Shown here one piece after another: positions 1 through 11,100 of a stretch of 64,000 bases of DNA. The notes under the pieces were generated by a model. The model was not told the origin of the DNA and searched no databases. It saw only the letters and a list, made by a program, of their open reading frames with translations. Every line of letters starts with the position of its first letter. Positions within the stretch are counted from its first letter, which is position 1. This stretch comes from BS750m-G62 sp964577175. GTDB taxonomy: Bacteria; Planctomycetota; Phycisphaerae; FEN-1346. The stretch spans positions 1 through 64,000 of the forward strand of contig CAZNYC010000001.1 in the NCBI GenBank assembly GCA_964577175.1, read 5' to 3'. A program made the position numbers and the translations under genes.

Positions 1-415
1 AAAAAGTTGAAAAAAGGGGTACGTTTCGCCTTACCCATTTTAACATTCCGGCCCCGAATCGTCCCACACGGGACAGAATCGGCGATTCGGGGTCGCAAAA
101 AGCGCATTTTCGGGGGGTGCGCGCCAACGCGTTTTCTCAGAGTATCGATCGCGCCGCGCCGTTCGATGACCGCGATATCGCACAGCAGGGCCCGCATACG
201 GGAGGCCGAGAACGCAAGGTCCCGGGCGCCGGTCACCTCCACGTTCCTGATTTCGCGGACGAGCGGGCGGCCCGTTCCGGTTGTCTTGAAGCGCCGGCGG
301 GGGGAGACTTCCGGGCGTATCCGTCTCCGGTCCGACGAGGCGCGCGGGTTCGGTATTGCCAAAGCCGCCCCCGCCGCGTAGCATCGGCGTGCAGCGGGTT
401 GCGGGAGAAGGGCCT
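1..415. other. Left-edge region without a confident gene
   Basis: No recognisable gene. On the minus strand one frame stays open from about position 378 to the window edge and uses mostly G/C at third positions between about 130 and 360, so it could be the start of a gene running off the left edge. Its product matches no family I recognise and there is no convincing start codon or ribosome binding site. The A-rich first 20 bases and the lower GC of positions 30-120 look non-coding. Confidence 0.3.
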
Positions 416-1033
416 GTGAAGGTGGAACTTCACTGTCACACAAGCCGGTACAGCGGCTGCGCGCAAGCGGCGCCGGACGAGTTGATCCCGGCCCTGATCC
501 GTGCAGGCTACGGAGCCGTCTACCTGACGGAGCACGACACCCTCTGGCCCGCCAAGGCCCTGGCCGAACTCCAGGCCCGGTACCCCGAGATCCGCCTGTT
601 CCCGGGGGTCGAACTCACGATGGGGACGTCGAGTTTCGCCCATCTGCTGGTCCTCGGGACCTGCGACCCGTCGTACCTGGGCGTCCGGGACGAGTGGGAG
701 GTTGTGGCAAAGGCCCGGCGCGACGGGCACCTGACGGTGCTCGCCCACGCGTTCCGCTATAAGGACGCCGAGGATACGCGGCGCCTCCTGGACTCCGGCT
801 GGCGGCCCGACGCGATGGAGTATCGTACCGGCAACCAGGGTGGCGCCGCGGCGGCCGAGGCGGCGGCCTTAGCCCAGCGGCTGGACATCCCCCTCGTGAA
901 CGCGGGCGACCTGCATGCGCTCGATATGGTCAACACGTTCTGGATCGACTGCCGCGGCCCTCTCACAACCGCCGATGAGATTCGCGGCGCGATCCTGGAC
1001 GGGGCATACCGCAACCGGGCGCGTGAGGGGTGA
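416..1033 (+). CDS. PHP-domain metal-dependent phosphoesterase-like protein
   Basis: Polymerase-and-histidinol-phosphatase (PHP) fold protein of 205 residues, about the size of a stand-alone PHP domain. Visible metal-site motifs are HCHTS near residue 6, EHDT, GVELT, a histidine in LAHAF and the closing GDLHALD. These residues normally bind two or three metal ions and hydrolyse phosphoesters; the substrate cannot be told from sequence. The GTG start at 416 is preferred because a purine-rich GGGAGAAGGG lies five bases upstream; an ATG at 356 is in frame, but the extra 20 residues are low-complexity and unlike the family. The gene is monocistronic and convergent with the propeller gene that ends at 1114. 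Probably cytoplasmic, since no signal peptide is seen. Confidence 0.85.
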   Translation: MKVELHCHTSRYSGCAQAAPDELIPALIRAGYGAVYLTEHDTLWPAKALAELQARYPEIRLFPGVELTMGTSSFAHLLVLGTCDPSYLGVRDEWEVVAKARRDGHLTVLAHAFRYKDAEDTRRLLDSGWRPDAMEYRTGNQGGAAAAEAAALAQRLDIPLVNAGDLHALDMVNTFWIDCRGPLTTADEIRGAILDGAYRNRAREG

Positions 1034-1113
1034 CGGTCGCGAGGACGAGGCGGCCATGGCAGAACCGCCCGACGACCGGCGGGGTGAGCCACCAGCCGTC
1101 CGAGGCGTCGAAG

Positions 1114-4100
1114 TCACTCCCCTCCGGCCATGCAGCGCACGCTGCCGTCCACCGTGGTCACGTACACCCTTCGGCCGGCCACCGCCATCGCGTCCCAGAC
1201 CGGGGGGGAGGCAAGGTTCATCTCGCCCTGCGTCGTGCCGTCCGAGACCGACACGGTCCGCAGCACCGCCCCGCGTCGGCCTTCGACGGCCGCCAGCGGG
1301 TCATCCTCGGGAACGACGTCCGGCGGTCCCGCCAGGACGAGGGTATCCCCGGCCAGCACCATCGCCCGGACGCGAAGAGGCAAGCGGACCGACCAGCGGT
1401 CCTTCTTGGCGTCGTGGTCGCGCGCGAACAGGCGCGGCCCCTTGCCGCCGAGGGTCCGGCCACGCCGCACGCGGATGCTGTCGGTGAACACGTGGACACC
1501 GTACAGGGCCCGATCGTCGAAAACCAGCAACTGGCCGTACGCCGACACCCGGCCCATCTGCCGGTTCCAGCCGGGCCACTGGTTGCCGTACGTCCAGTAC
1601 TTGCCTTCGTTGGGCACATCGGCCAGGAACCCGTGGGTGGTGATGAGTCGGCGTGCGGAGGCGCCGCGGTCGGTGGCGGCCGGGTAGACGCGGACCCCGC
1701 CACCCTCCTTGCCCATCTTCTGCATGGGGGCGGGGACGCGCGTCAGGTCGCTCTTGAATCGCTCCTGGAACAGGTAGAGGTCCGCGCCGTCGCTGACGAG
1801 CAGGTCGGTCTTGGCGCCGTCGATGTAGCCGGGCGTGCCCTGCTCGTTGACGACGTCCGGCCGCGGGCTGTCGAGCCGGTTCTCGTGCAGCACCTCGCCC
1901 GTACGGGGGTCGAGGCCGTAGACGCGAATGCCGCCGTCGAGATACGACGAGCGGCCGGCCGTGACGTAAGCGACGCCGTGCTCGACGAGCACGCTGCCGT
2001 GGACGGGCCAGACCGATTCCACCTGGCCGAACGCCGCCACCCGTCGGTCGTGCGGGGCGGCCAGGAACCGCCATACCTCCCGGCCGTCCGAGAGGCGCAG
2101 GCAGTGCACGCGCCCGTCGGCCGACCCGAACAGGACGAGCGACCCGAACACGGTCGGGGGCGAGTCCACCCGCCCGCCCGCCGTGAACGACCACACCGCC
2201 TTGCCCGAGGCGGCGTCCAGGGCATGAACGGTGTGGGTGTCTGTGCGGGCCACGAGCACACGGCCGGCGGCGACGACGGGCGGCGTGAGCGAGCCGCCGA
2301 GGTCCGCCTGCCAGGTCTGCGTCACGTCGTCCGGGACGCCGGACGCGGTGTGGCCGCTGCGACGCGGGTCGCGGCGATACATGGGCCAGTCCTCCCCGGC
2401 CGCAGCCGCCTCGCCGTCCACCTGCCCCCAGGCGGGGCCCTTCGTCAGACGGGCCTTGGGGCGTGGAGGGGCCTCCTCCTTTCTGGCCGGTGCGAGGGCG
2501 TTGAAGTTGTTCAGCAGCACACCCTGGTAGCAGACGCACTGATGCGGCGCGGCATAGAGCAGACCGTTCGCCGGCAGCATGCCGTAAATGCAGGGGGCCC
2601 GGAGCCAGTCGTGCCGCATGTGCGCCTCACCGACGAGGTCGACGAATTCGGCGCCCCGCTTGGGCAGGAGCAGGAATCGCTCCGTGGCCTTGCTCCGATA
2701 GCACCGGTAATGGTGCCCCCAACTGATGAGTTTCGGGACGACGACCTTGCGGACCACCTTGCCGGTCGCGGGGTCGAAGCCCTGGCGTCGGAGTTCGATC
2801 TTGGCGTGGGAGATGGGCAGGTTCGTCTCGCCGGTCCAGACGAGTCCGTCGGCCACGAAGAGGTCGGGCGGGTTCGTGATGCCGGGGCCGACGTTCTTGG
2901 GCCCGCGCCAGAGCACCTTGCCCGTTTCGGCGGAAAGGGCGTGCAACTTGCCCGCGTGCGGCTTCTTGCCGGCGGGATACGGCGTGAAGAGAACCACGTC
3001 GTCGCGGGCGACGAGCGTGCCGACGGTGCCCCGGTGCCCGGTGCGGGTGGGGATGGGCTCGCTGCGCCAGCGCTCTCGGCCGCTCGTGAGGTCGAGGCAG
3101 ACGATCCGCTCGTAATCGGAGTAGTAGACGCGGCCGGCGGCGGCGGCGAGGGTGAGCGGGGCCATGGCGTCGGGCTCGCTCTGCCAGCGCGTTGGGCCGG
3201 ACGCGGCGTCGAGGACCATCACGCGGGCCCGGCCCGGCTGACCAAGCGAGTGCCACACGTCCTTCTCGGGCGGACTGTCTTCCGTCCGGACCCGCAGAAT
3301 CAAGGTGTCGCCGGCGAGCAGGAGTTCGTCTGTGCGCGCGGTGCCCTTGAACGTGCGGACGACCTCGCCGGAGGCGGCATCCAGCACCGACACGGGGGCA
3401 TCGTAGCCGAGCGTGACGTACACGCGGTCCCCCCTCGCCACGAGCCGCCGCGGGAGCGTGGCCGGCAGGTGCCGCAGCATCCTCGCCCGCTCGCGGGGAT
3501 CGTCCCACCGGGACCGGGCGTGCCACTGGCGCCAGCCCCATCGCGGCACCGGGCGTTTCCAGAGCACGATCCCGTTGAAGGCATCGCGGGCGATGAGTTT
3601 CCAGTCGGCCGGCCACCGCGCGTCGGGCATGCCGATGGGGCCTTCGTCCCAGATGTAGAACAGGCGGCCGCCGGCCGCGACCATGGCCCCCATGCTCGAA
3701 TTGATCTCGTGGCTCCGGGCATACGGCGGCCCGGCCACCCACTGCATGCAGCGGGGCGGCGCGACCACCGTATCCTCGGCCACGGCGTTGTTGTCCGGCC
3801 CGTGCAGATAGTGGGTCCACTCGTCGATGGCATCCGGCCGGGGCTTGACGGTCTTCGTGCCGCCGATCATCGCCACACCGCCGGGCGCGAGGACGCGCAT
3901 CACCTCGGCCCGCGGCACGTCGCCCAGGTCGTCGGCCAGAAGCAGGTTCACGAGGTTGTCGACATACGGCAGCCGTTCGCCGTCGAACAAGGAGACGGAG
4001 ACGGGCCCGTACACACCGCGGTCCAGAAGGTGCGCCCGCGCCGCCGCCACGACCCCCGGGTCGCGGGCAAGGCCATGGACGCGGTACGCGTCGCCGGCGC

Positions 4101-4284
4101 GCAGCGCCGCGGTCAGCCTGCCGTCGCTGCAACCCACGTGCACCACGAGCCCGCCGCGAACCCCGCCGGCCGAGAGGATCTGTTCCGCCGTTTCCGCCGG
4201 CGCAGCCGCCCCGGCGTCCGCTGCCGGGCAGACGGTTGCCATCTGGAGAAACACCAGAACACCGATCACGCCACGCGTTCTCAT
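1114..4284 (-). CDS. Secreted PQQ-like beta-propeller protein with N-terminal methyltransferase-like domain
   Basis: Protein of 1,056 residues. A signal peptide (residues 1 to about 22, ending near CPAADA) is followed by a Rossmann methyltransferase-like region (about 30-165) with a motif-I-like VGCSDGRLT and a late VLAPGGVAMI strand. The rest is a PQQ/quinoprotein-type propeller with blades such as VSVLDAASGEVV, VHALDAASGKAVW and VYGLDPRTGEVL. Hybrids of this kind recur in planctomycetes, and their function is not established. The methyltransferase part lacks an obvious acidic second motif and follows an export signal, so it may be a scaffold rather than an enzyme. The start is supported by a near-perfect AGGAGGTGA a few bases upstream. 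It reads divergently from the giant gene, across an 844-base gap. Confidence 0.85.
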   Translation of the reverse strand: MRTRGVIGVLVFLQMATVCPAADAGAAAPAETAEQILSAGGVRGGLVVHVGCSDGRLTAALRAGDAYRVHGLARDPGVVAAARAHLLDRGVYGPVSVSLFDGERLPYVDNLVNLLLADDLGDVPRAEVMRVLAPGGVAMIGGTKTVKPRPDAIDEWTHYLHGPDNNAVAEDTVVAPPRCMQWVAGPPYARSHEINSSMGAMVAAGGRLFYIWDEGPIGMPDARWPADWKLIARDAFNGIVLWKRPVPRWGWRQWHARSRWDDPRERARMLRHLPATLPRRLVARGDRVYVTLGYDAPVSVLDAASGEVVRTFKGTARTDELLLAGDTLILRVRTEDSPPEKDVWHSLGQPGRARVMVLDAASGPTRWQSEPDAMAPLTLAAAAGRVYYSDYERIVCLDLTSGRERWRSEPIPTRTGHRGTVGTLVARDDVVLFTPYPAGKKPHAGKLHALSAETGKVLWRGPKNVGPGITNPPDLFVADGLVWTGETNLPISHAKIELRRQGFDPATGKVVRKVVVPKLISWGHHYRCYRSKATERFLLLPKRGAEFVDLVGEAHMRHDWLRAPCIYGMLPANGLLYAAPHQCVCYQGVLLNNFNALAPARKEEAPPRPKARLTKGPAWGQVDGEAAAAGEDWPMYRRDPRRSGHTASGVPDDVTQTWQADLGGSLTPPVVAAGRVLVARTDTHTVHALDAASGKAVWSFTAGGRVDSPPTVFGSLVLFGSADGRVHCLRLSDGREVWRFLAAPHDRRVAAFGQVESVWPVHGSVLVEHGVAYVTAGRSSYLDGGIRVYGLDPRTGEVLHENRLDSPRPDVVNEQGTPGYIDGAKTDLLVSDGADLYLFQERFKSDLTRVPAPMQKMGKEGGGVRVYPAATDRGASARRLITTHGFLADVPNEGKYWTYGNQWPGWNRQMGRVSAYGQLLVFDDRALYGVHVFTDSIRVRRGRTLGGKGPRLFARDHDAKKDRWSVRLPLRVRAMVLAGDTLVLAGPPDVVPEDDPLAAVEGRRGAVLRTVSVSDGTTQGEMNLASPPVWDAMAVAGRRVYVTTVDGSVRCMAGGE

Positions 4285-5128
4285 CGCTCACCTCCTGGAT
4301 GCGCCGGCTCTCGCCGACCTGTGATTCAGCCCCCGGGGCCCGTCTACCACTCCAACGCTCCGTCGGCATTTGGCACGGTGGGTCGGAACCCGTCCCGAGC
4401 AACGCCGAGGGACACCCACCGCGTTCGAAACGCCATTTGCAGGGCTGCGCGGCGGTACCCCTCCGCTCCGGTCGGGCCAGGCTCCGGGCCGCCGCGCACG
4501 AGTCAGCGTTCGGGTACTACCCGCAGCCGCCGAGGAATCCGCCTGCGATTCTATCAGGCTCCCGGCAAGCCACAACCCCCTCTTGCCCGGCGTGCGCCCC
4601 GTACGTTGAACCCCCTTCGCAACTGCCGGCTCGGGAGGCCCTGGATCGCGTCATACGTGGTCCGCCGCAACAACTTACGGCACTCGTTTCGAGCGAGAAC
4701 GGGTTTGGCGCGCGATCGAAACGGGGCCCACCGGTCTGCCGCCATAGATTGGCGACTGGCCGCCACTGCCCCCGCGATACACCAGGAGCCGGCAGGGACG
4801 GCGTAATTCGGGCTCGCGGTTTGACGAGTGCCTATTTGTAGGGTAAACTTCAAGTAGAGGTGGGTGGGAGGTCCCCTTCCGGGGCCACCCGGAGAGCGAT
4901 GGATGAGGCGCGAGGGGACTCCGCGGCGTTGCGGCCAGGTGCGCCTGGTCGTCGAGACGCGGGGTCGTGTGCATCCCAGGTTGCCCCTTTGCGTCGGTTC
5001 CCTGCCTCGAGGCTGACGGCCATCTCATACTTCGATCGTGCGGACTTCGGGCGTCGCCGACGTCGCCGTTGAAGCCCGGTCCGCCTGGCGTGCCGTTGCT
5101 GTCGGGTCCCTGTTGGGGGGACGTTACG
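4285..5128. other. Divergent intergenic region upstream of the giant gene
   Basis: Gap of 844 bases between the propeller gene (reading left) and the giant gene (reading right). It holds one copy of the TIR-bearing double-hairpin repeat (4353-4510). The frame of the giant gene stays open back to 4967, but that part has poor codon bias and gives an atypical N-terminus. I see no confident promoter; a loose -10-like TAGGGT lies near 4840. Confidence 0.6.
4353..4510 (+). repeat. TIR-bearing double-hairpin repeat, copy 1
   Basis: About 158 bp, bounded by CAACGCTC on the left and its near-inverse TCAGCGTT on the right. Inside are two long inverted repeats. The first pairs ACGGTGGGT (4375-4383) with ACCCACCG (from 4413). 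The second pairs GCGCGGCGG (4447-4455) with CCGCCGCGC (4489-4497). A conserved core, TTCGAAACGCCATTTGCAGG, lies between them. Two more copies occur at 59274-59378 (same orientation) and 63283-63418 (inverted). No coding capacity. It resembles a MITE or a REP-type element. Confidence 0.75.
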
Positions 5129-8100
5129 ATGTCCACCTCGTCCCACGCTGCGCAACATCTGCGCGATGTGTATCGCCGGCTCCTGCATCGGATGCGCGTG
5201 CATGACTGGATCGCGCGTCATCCTCCGGCGGCCGTTGCGATGCCCCAGTTCGAGCGGCTCGAGGACCGGCTGCTTTTGAGCGTCGATCCCCTGCTGACCG
5301 ACCCGCCCGACCCGGTGGACGGCAGTTCCGTGGTCATGCCGCTCGATGCCGGCGACTCGCTCCAGACCCTCGGCGGGGGGACGCTCGCCGCCGCCGGCCC
5401 CGTGGGCGACGTCCTGGCCATCGACATCGCCCCGCAGGCGGGCGGCAATCCGTACACGGTCGTCGACGCCGAGTTGACCCACGGCGTGCCCCGCCCGCTG
5501 ACCGTGACGCAGAGCGGTTCGCGCCTGCTCCTGAAGGACGCGGGCGAACGGGTCGCCACGCTCGTTTCCGCGTCCGGCACGCCCGCCGATCCGCTCGTCG
5601 GCGCGCTCTACCTGGCCCCGGCCACCGAGTCCGGCCTGGCCCACGACGCCGACGGCGGCGAGACGGGCTTCCAGGGCCGGATCACCCTGACCCTCGAAAC
5701 GGACGTCGGCGGGACGGTGGAGCAGCACACGGCCGTCGTGGACGTGGGCGCGGGGTACTCGACCGCCGGCGACGGCGCCGTCGTGGCCGGCGAGCCGACG
5801 GCCGCACTCCGGGCCCAGCAGCGGCTCAACTATCTCGGCTTCACCGACGCCTCCGGCGCGGCGCTCGACCTGACGAACGTCATGGACCTGCCCACCCAGG
5901 AGGCGCTGCAACGCTTCCGGGCCGCCGTGGACCCGGAGGGCGACCTCGCCCCCGGCGACGCCTCCGGCAGCCTCGGCGCCACCGTCGTCGAGTGGCTGAA
6001 CGCGGGGTCGGCCCCCACGTGGACCGCGCTGGCCGGTGCGAGCGGCGACGAGACCTGGGGCACCCGTTGGCTCGTCGACACGGTCGAGGCGGCCGTCGGC
6101 GACGTGCCGGGCGTGGACCTGGCGGACATCGCGGCCCTCAGCACGCAGGACGGATGGACCTCCGCCGATTCGCGCGGCCCCGGCGACCCCGGCCGGTTGC
6201 ACCAGTGCGGCATGGAGGTGGACGTGGCGGTGCCGCCGGGGGCCGAGTCGGCCAGCCCCGGTCCGGATCTGGATCCGGACGAGCAGCGCCTCGTGGACTT
6301 CGCGCTGGCACTCCACGACCGCGGGAGCACCTCGCACGGCCTGGCGGCGATCGAGGTGGCCGTCGCGAACACGAAGGTCCGCGACGCCCTCGCCGCCGAA
6401 CCCGCCCTGGCCGGCGCCACGGTCCACACCGGCAGCGAGTCGAGCGGCGTGATGCACGTGGGCTTCGCGGCCCCGGTGCCGGGGGTCATCTCGCCGGCGC
6501 AGGAGACGCTCCTGCTGGAGACGCTGGACGGGCTGGCGGACCTGGGGACGAACCTGCTGGCGGACCCGCGGTTCGATTTCACGATCCCGCTGCTGGCCGA
6601 GGACCCCGGCCCGGACGACCCCAGCCTGCCGCGCTCCCTCACGGACCTGCTCGACCTGGGCCAGTCGCTCCGCGACGGCGTGTACCAGCCGGTGGCGGAC
6701 TACTTCGCGGGGACGGCCTCGCCGACGGCGGCCGACCTGGTCGGCACGCTGGCGGGCCTGCCGGGCTTCGAGTCGGTGACCGAGGCGGTCGGCACCTCGG
6801 CCGAGCGCCTGGCCGTCACGTTCCACTACGGCGGCGCCGTCGCCGAACTGCTCAGCCTGGAACTCGGCGAGTTCCTGGCCGACGAGCGCATCGACATCGA
6901 CGCCTCCGTCGCCCTGGGCGTGACGGCGGCCTACGGGCTCGACGTGACGGTGGGCGTGGACCTGGGCCGCGGCGGCACGGCGTCGGAGGCGGGCTTCCTC
7001 CAGGTGGGCGACCTCGCGATTTCGATGGACGCGTCCGCCTCGGACCTCGATTTCACGGCGGCGATCGGCTTCCTGGAGGCGGGCATCGAGGGCGGCTCGT
7101 TCCTGCTGGACGTCGACCTCGACGCCGACGTGGCCGGCGGCGTCGAAGTCGGGCTTGGCGAAATCGTCACCACGCCGGTGGCGTCGCTGGTGTCGCTGTC
7201 GCCGGCGGGAACGGCGGAGGTGACGCTTCCGGTGTCGGCGAGCATCGGGGCCTGGAGCACGCCGACGGGGGTGGACCAGCCGCAGATCGCCGTGGCCGAC
7301 GCCGACCTCTTCGACGGGCCGGGCGGCGCGTTTCGGTTCGACCCGTCGGTGGACTTCGACCTGCCCGGCGGGCTGCTGTCGTTCACGGAGATGTCCGCCA
7401 CGGGCATGGTGGGCCTGTTCGGCCAGTTGCAGGACTGGCTGACGAACCTCCAAGGCTCGGCCCTGCTCGACGCGCCGATTCCGTTCACGTCCGGGCAGAC
7501 GCTGGGCGGCGCGCTCGGGCTCGACGCCACGCTCCTGGAGGACGTGGTCGACCTGCTGGAGTCGGAGCCGAACGTGCCGGCGTTCGGCAGCGCGCAGGAT
7601 CTGGCGGCCCTCATTCCGGCCATCACGGACATCGAGTACGTGGAGGACTTCGCCGGCCTGGGCAACGTGCCCACGCTGACGTACACGTTCGACCTGTCGA
7701 AGGCGCTGGACCCGGTCGCGGCCGGCATCGACCTGGACCTGCTGGGCGACGTGGAGGCCTCGCACCTGGCCGGCATCACGACCTCCAGCGAGATCACCAT
7801 CACGCCCACGGTGGAGATGGGCTTCAAACTCCGCGTCGACCTCACGCCGCAGGGCGAGGGCGTCGCCATCACCCCCGGCATGACGCTGGACGAGGTGGCG
7901 GGCCTGACCCTGCACGACCCCGCCAAACAGTGGGACGATTACGCCGTCGACGACGGCCTGGACGACGTAACCGTGACGCTCCGCGACGGGACGACGTTCG
8001 GCATCAACTTCGACAGCCTCTCCGGCGCGAGCACGCTGGGCGACGCCGTGGCGCTGCTGACCGGCGCGCACGGGGCGTTCCAGGTGGTGCTCGATACGGA

Positions 8101-11100
8101 CGAGAAGCGGCTGATGATGGAGGACACCTCGACCCCCGCCGGGGCCGAGCCGGAGTTCCGCGTCTCGGCCGCCAACAGCAGCCTGGCCCCGTTCATCCTG
8201 GGCATCCTGGGCGCCGACGGCGACGAGGACGGCCGGATCGTCGGCGGGGCGCTGCACGGCGACGGGCTCGACAACCACGTGTACCTCGACGACGCCTCGT
8301 TCGAGGCCTCGCTGGCCATCTCGGCGCCGGACATCGACGCCTCGGCCCATTTCGCGATCGTCGAACTCGCCGTCGAGGACGGTTCCAGTTCGATCGACAC
8401 GTCCGTCTCGGTGGAACTGAACGATCCGGACACGGGCACGCCGGGGCCGGCCTCCATCACCGAGATGTTCGAGGGACTGACGGACCTGGGCTCGCCGGGC
8501 TCGAACCTCGTGACGGTCCAGGTCGATGCGTCGGCGGCGCTGGCCCTGCCGATCTCGATCTCCTCCAGCCTGCCCGGTCTGGGCGACCTGGTGGGCGCCG
8601 GCCCGCGGATCGTCATCGACTGGCCCACCGTGTTCACCACCGACCCCGTGGGGCTGGACCTGGATGCGTTCGACATCACGTTCGAGGACTTCGGCGACCT
8701 GCTGAACTTCAGCGACTTTGCCGCGGACGACATCGCCGGCCTGCTGGGGTCCGTGGCCGGCTTCGTCGGCGACCTGGGCGACTTCGACTTCATGAACGTC
8801 CAGATGCCCCTCATCGACAAGACGCCCGCCGAACTGCTGGGCTTCGTCACGGACTTCGCCGACATGGTGGCCGGCTTCGAGGCGGACCCGTCCACGGTGC
8901 TCGACGGCCTCGAGGCGGCCATCGAGGCCGCCCTCGGCCTGGACCCGGCGGACGTGGCCTTCGCGCTGGATGCGGCGGGCGCGGCCCCGGCGCTGCGGCT
9001 GGACCTGGCGTACACCCGCGACCTCCTGGACTACAGCGGCGACACGCCCCAGCCGCTGCGGCTGCCGATGAACTTCGACCTGTCGGACCTCGGCATCGAC
9101 GGCCTGGCGAACCTGATCGACGTCTCCTCCTCCGGCCTGCTCGACGTGGAGGGCGGCATTACGCTCGCGCTCGGCCTCGGCATCGATCTGGCCGACGCCG
9201 CCAACCCCGCCCCCTTCCTCTACGACACGACGGGCGTGACCGCGACCCTGGGCGTCCAGGGCACGGACATTACGTTCCAGGCGTCGCTGGGCCCGCTCGG
9301 CATCTTCGTCGGCAGCGATACCGATCCGGGTACGGTGAGCCTCGATACGGACGGCCAGGGCGGTTCGACCGACCCGGCCGCCTTCACCCTCGCGCTGGCC
9401 GACGGCAACGGCGACGGGCGGCACTACTTTGACGAGGACATCCTGGGCGACCTGTCGGCCGGCATCACGGGCGCCGCCCATGCCGCCCTGCCCGTCTTCT
9501 ACCCGACCGACGACCAGTACCTGGACCCGGCCGCGCACGATTTGGAGATCCGCGTCACGGACCTCGGCGACCCGGTCGAATCGTTCGACGTGGTCTCCGT
9601 GCCGGACTTCGGCGGCATCATTTCGAACCTGGACCTGACGTCGTCGCTGGATGCGCTGATCATGGGCTTCGCGGGGGTGATGGACCTGCTGGAGCAGGGC
9701 CTTCGCGGCGAGGTGCTGGGCGTCGACCTGCCGTTCGTCGGCGACAAACTCGCCGACGCCGCCCGCTTCGTCGGCGACCTGCGGTCCGGCGTCATGTCGG
9801 CGCTGCAGAACGCGCCCGACCAGATCGCCGACACCGTCCAGCGCGTGCTGCACGACGTCCTCGGGCCCGGCGGCCAGGACTGGCTCCAGGACCTGACCGG
9901 CGACGGCGACATCACCCGCGACGACGTGGTGATGACGGCCGGCGCCGAGGAGGTGGCGTTCGACGTCTGGCTGGCCGACGACCTGTTCACGTTCGACATC
10001 CCGTTCGGCCTGGACCTGGGCGTGCCCGGCCTCGGCCTGGACGTGGACGGCGAGGTGCAGGCGAGCGTCGGGTTCGACTTCCGGTTCGGCTTCGGCGTCA
10101 GCGTGAGCGACGGCGTGTACTTCGACGTGGCCGCCCCCGACGACCTCCAGGTGTTCTTCGAGGTCGAGATCGTCACGTTCGACGCCACGGGCCAACTGCT
10201 GTTCCTCCAGATGGACGCCGAGACGCTGGACCGGGGCGAACTCTCCGACGACGCGATCGTGAAGAGCGGCGGCGTGCCGGGCGACCCGGCCGCCGGCGTC
10301 TTCAACGCGTTCCGCGGCGGCTTCACCATCGACCTGGTGGACCCGAGCGGGGACGGCAAACTGACGCTGGCGGAACTGGCCACCGCCTCCGGCTTCGGCG
10401 ACATCATCGACGCCCGCCTCGACGCCCGGGCCAGCATCCACCTGGGCCTGCTGGCCAGCCTGGGCGGCGACACGAACTTCCCCTCGGTGGGGGCGCGGCT
10501 GCACCTGTACTGGGTCTTCGGCGACACGACCGACTACGACCTGGAGGTGCCGGCCATCGAGTTCACGAACGTCCGGCTGAACATGGGCGAGTTCTTCTCG
10601 GACTTCTTCGGCGGCACGCTCGAGACCATCCACGACGTGGTCGAACCCATCGAGCCCGTCCTGGACGTGCTGACGACGCCGATTCCGGTCCTCTCGGACC
10701 TGGCCGGCTCCGACGTGCGGCTGGTGGATCTGGCGAAACTCTTCGGCAGCGGGGCCGAGACGGTGGCCGAGGTCATCGAGGTCATCGACGTCGTCGTGGA
10801 CCTGCTGAGCATGCCGTCGTTCGGCGACGAGTTGTACATCGACTTCGGCGGGTTCACGCTGACCGACTTCGACCCGCGGACCGAGAGCGTCCGCGACTAC
10901 ACCCTCACGCCCACCGACTTCGACAGCCAGGCCGCAGGCTTCAGCATCGACGATGCCGTTGCCGCCGTCGGCGACGGGAACCTGAGCGGCTACTTCGGGT
11001 CGGTCCGGTCGGCCCAGGGCGGGGTGGGGGGAAGCGGCAGCGGCGGCGCGGTCCACACCAGCGGCAGCGACGGCGACTGGCTTCAGTTCCCCATCTTCGA

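Noticed and set aside
4413..4440. GTTCGAAAC resembling a tRNA T-loop in the repeat
   Set aside because: No cloverleaf, acceptor stem or anticodon arm can be drawn around it, and the same core recurs in other copies of the repeat.
1030..4806. A 1,258-codon plus-strand frame opposite the propeller gene
   Set aside because: Low-complexity Arg/Pro/Gly/His composition with no motifs. The minus strand has a perfect Shine-Dalgarno, a signal peptide and propeller blades.
4967..5128. Extension of the giant protein to an upstream start at 4967
   Set aside because: The extra 54 residues are not conserved-looking and would displace the LEPRxLL motif from the N-terminus; the ATG at 5129 has a better purine-rich leader.
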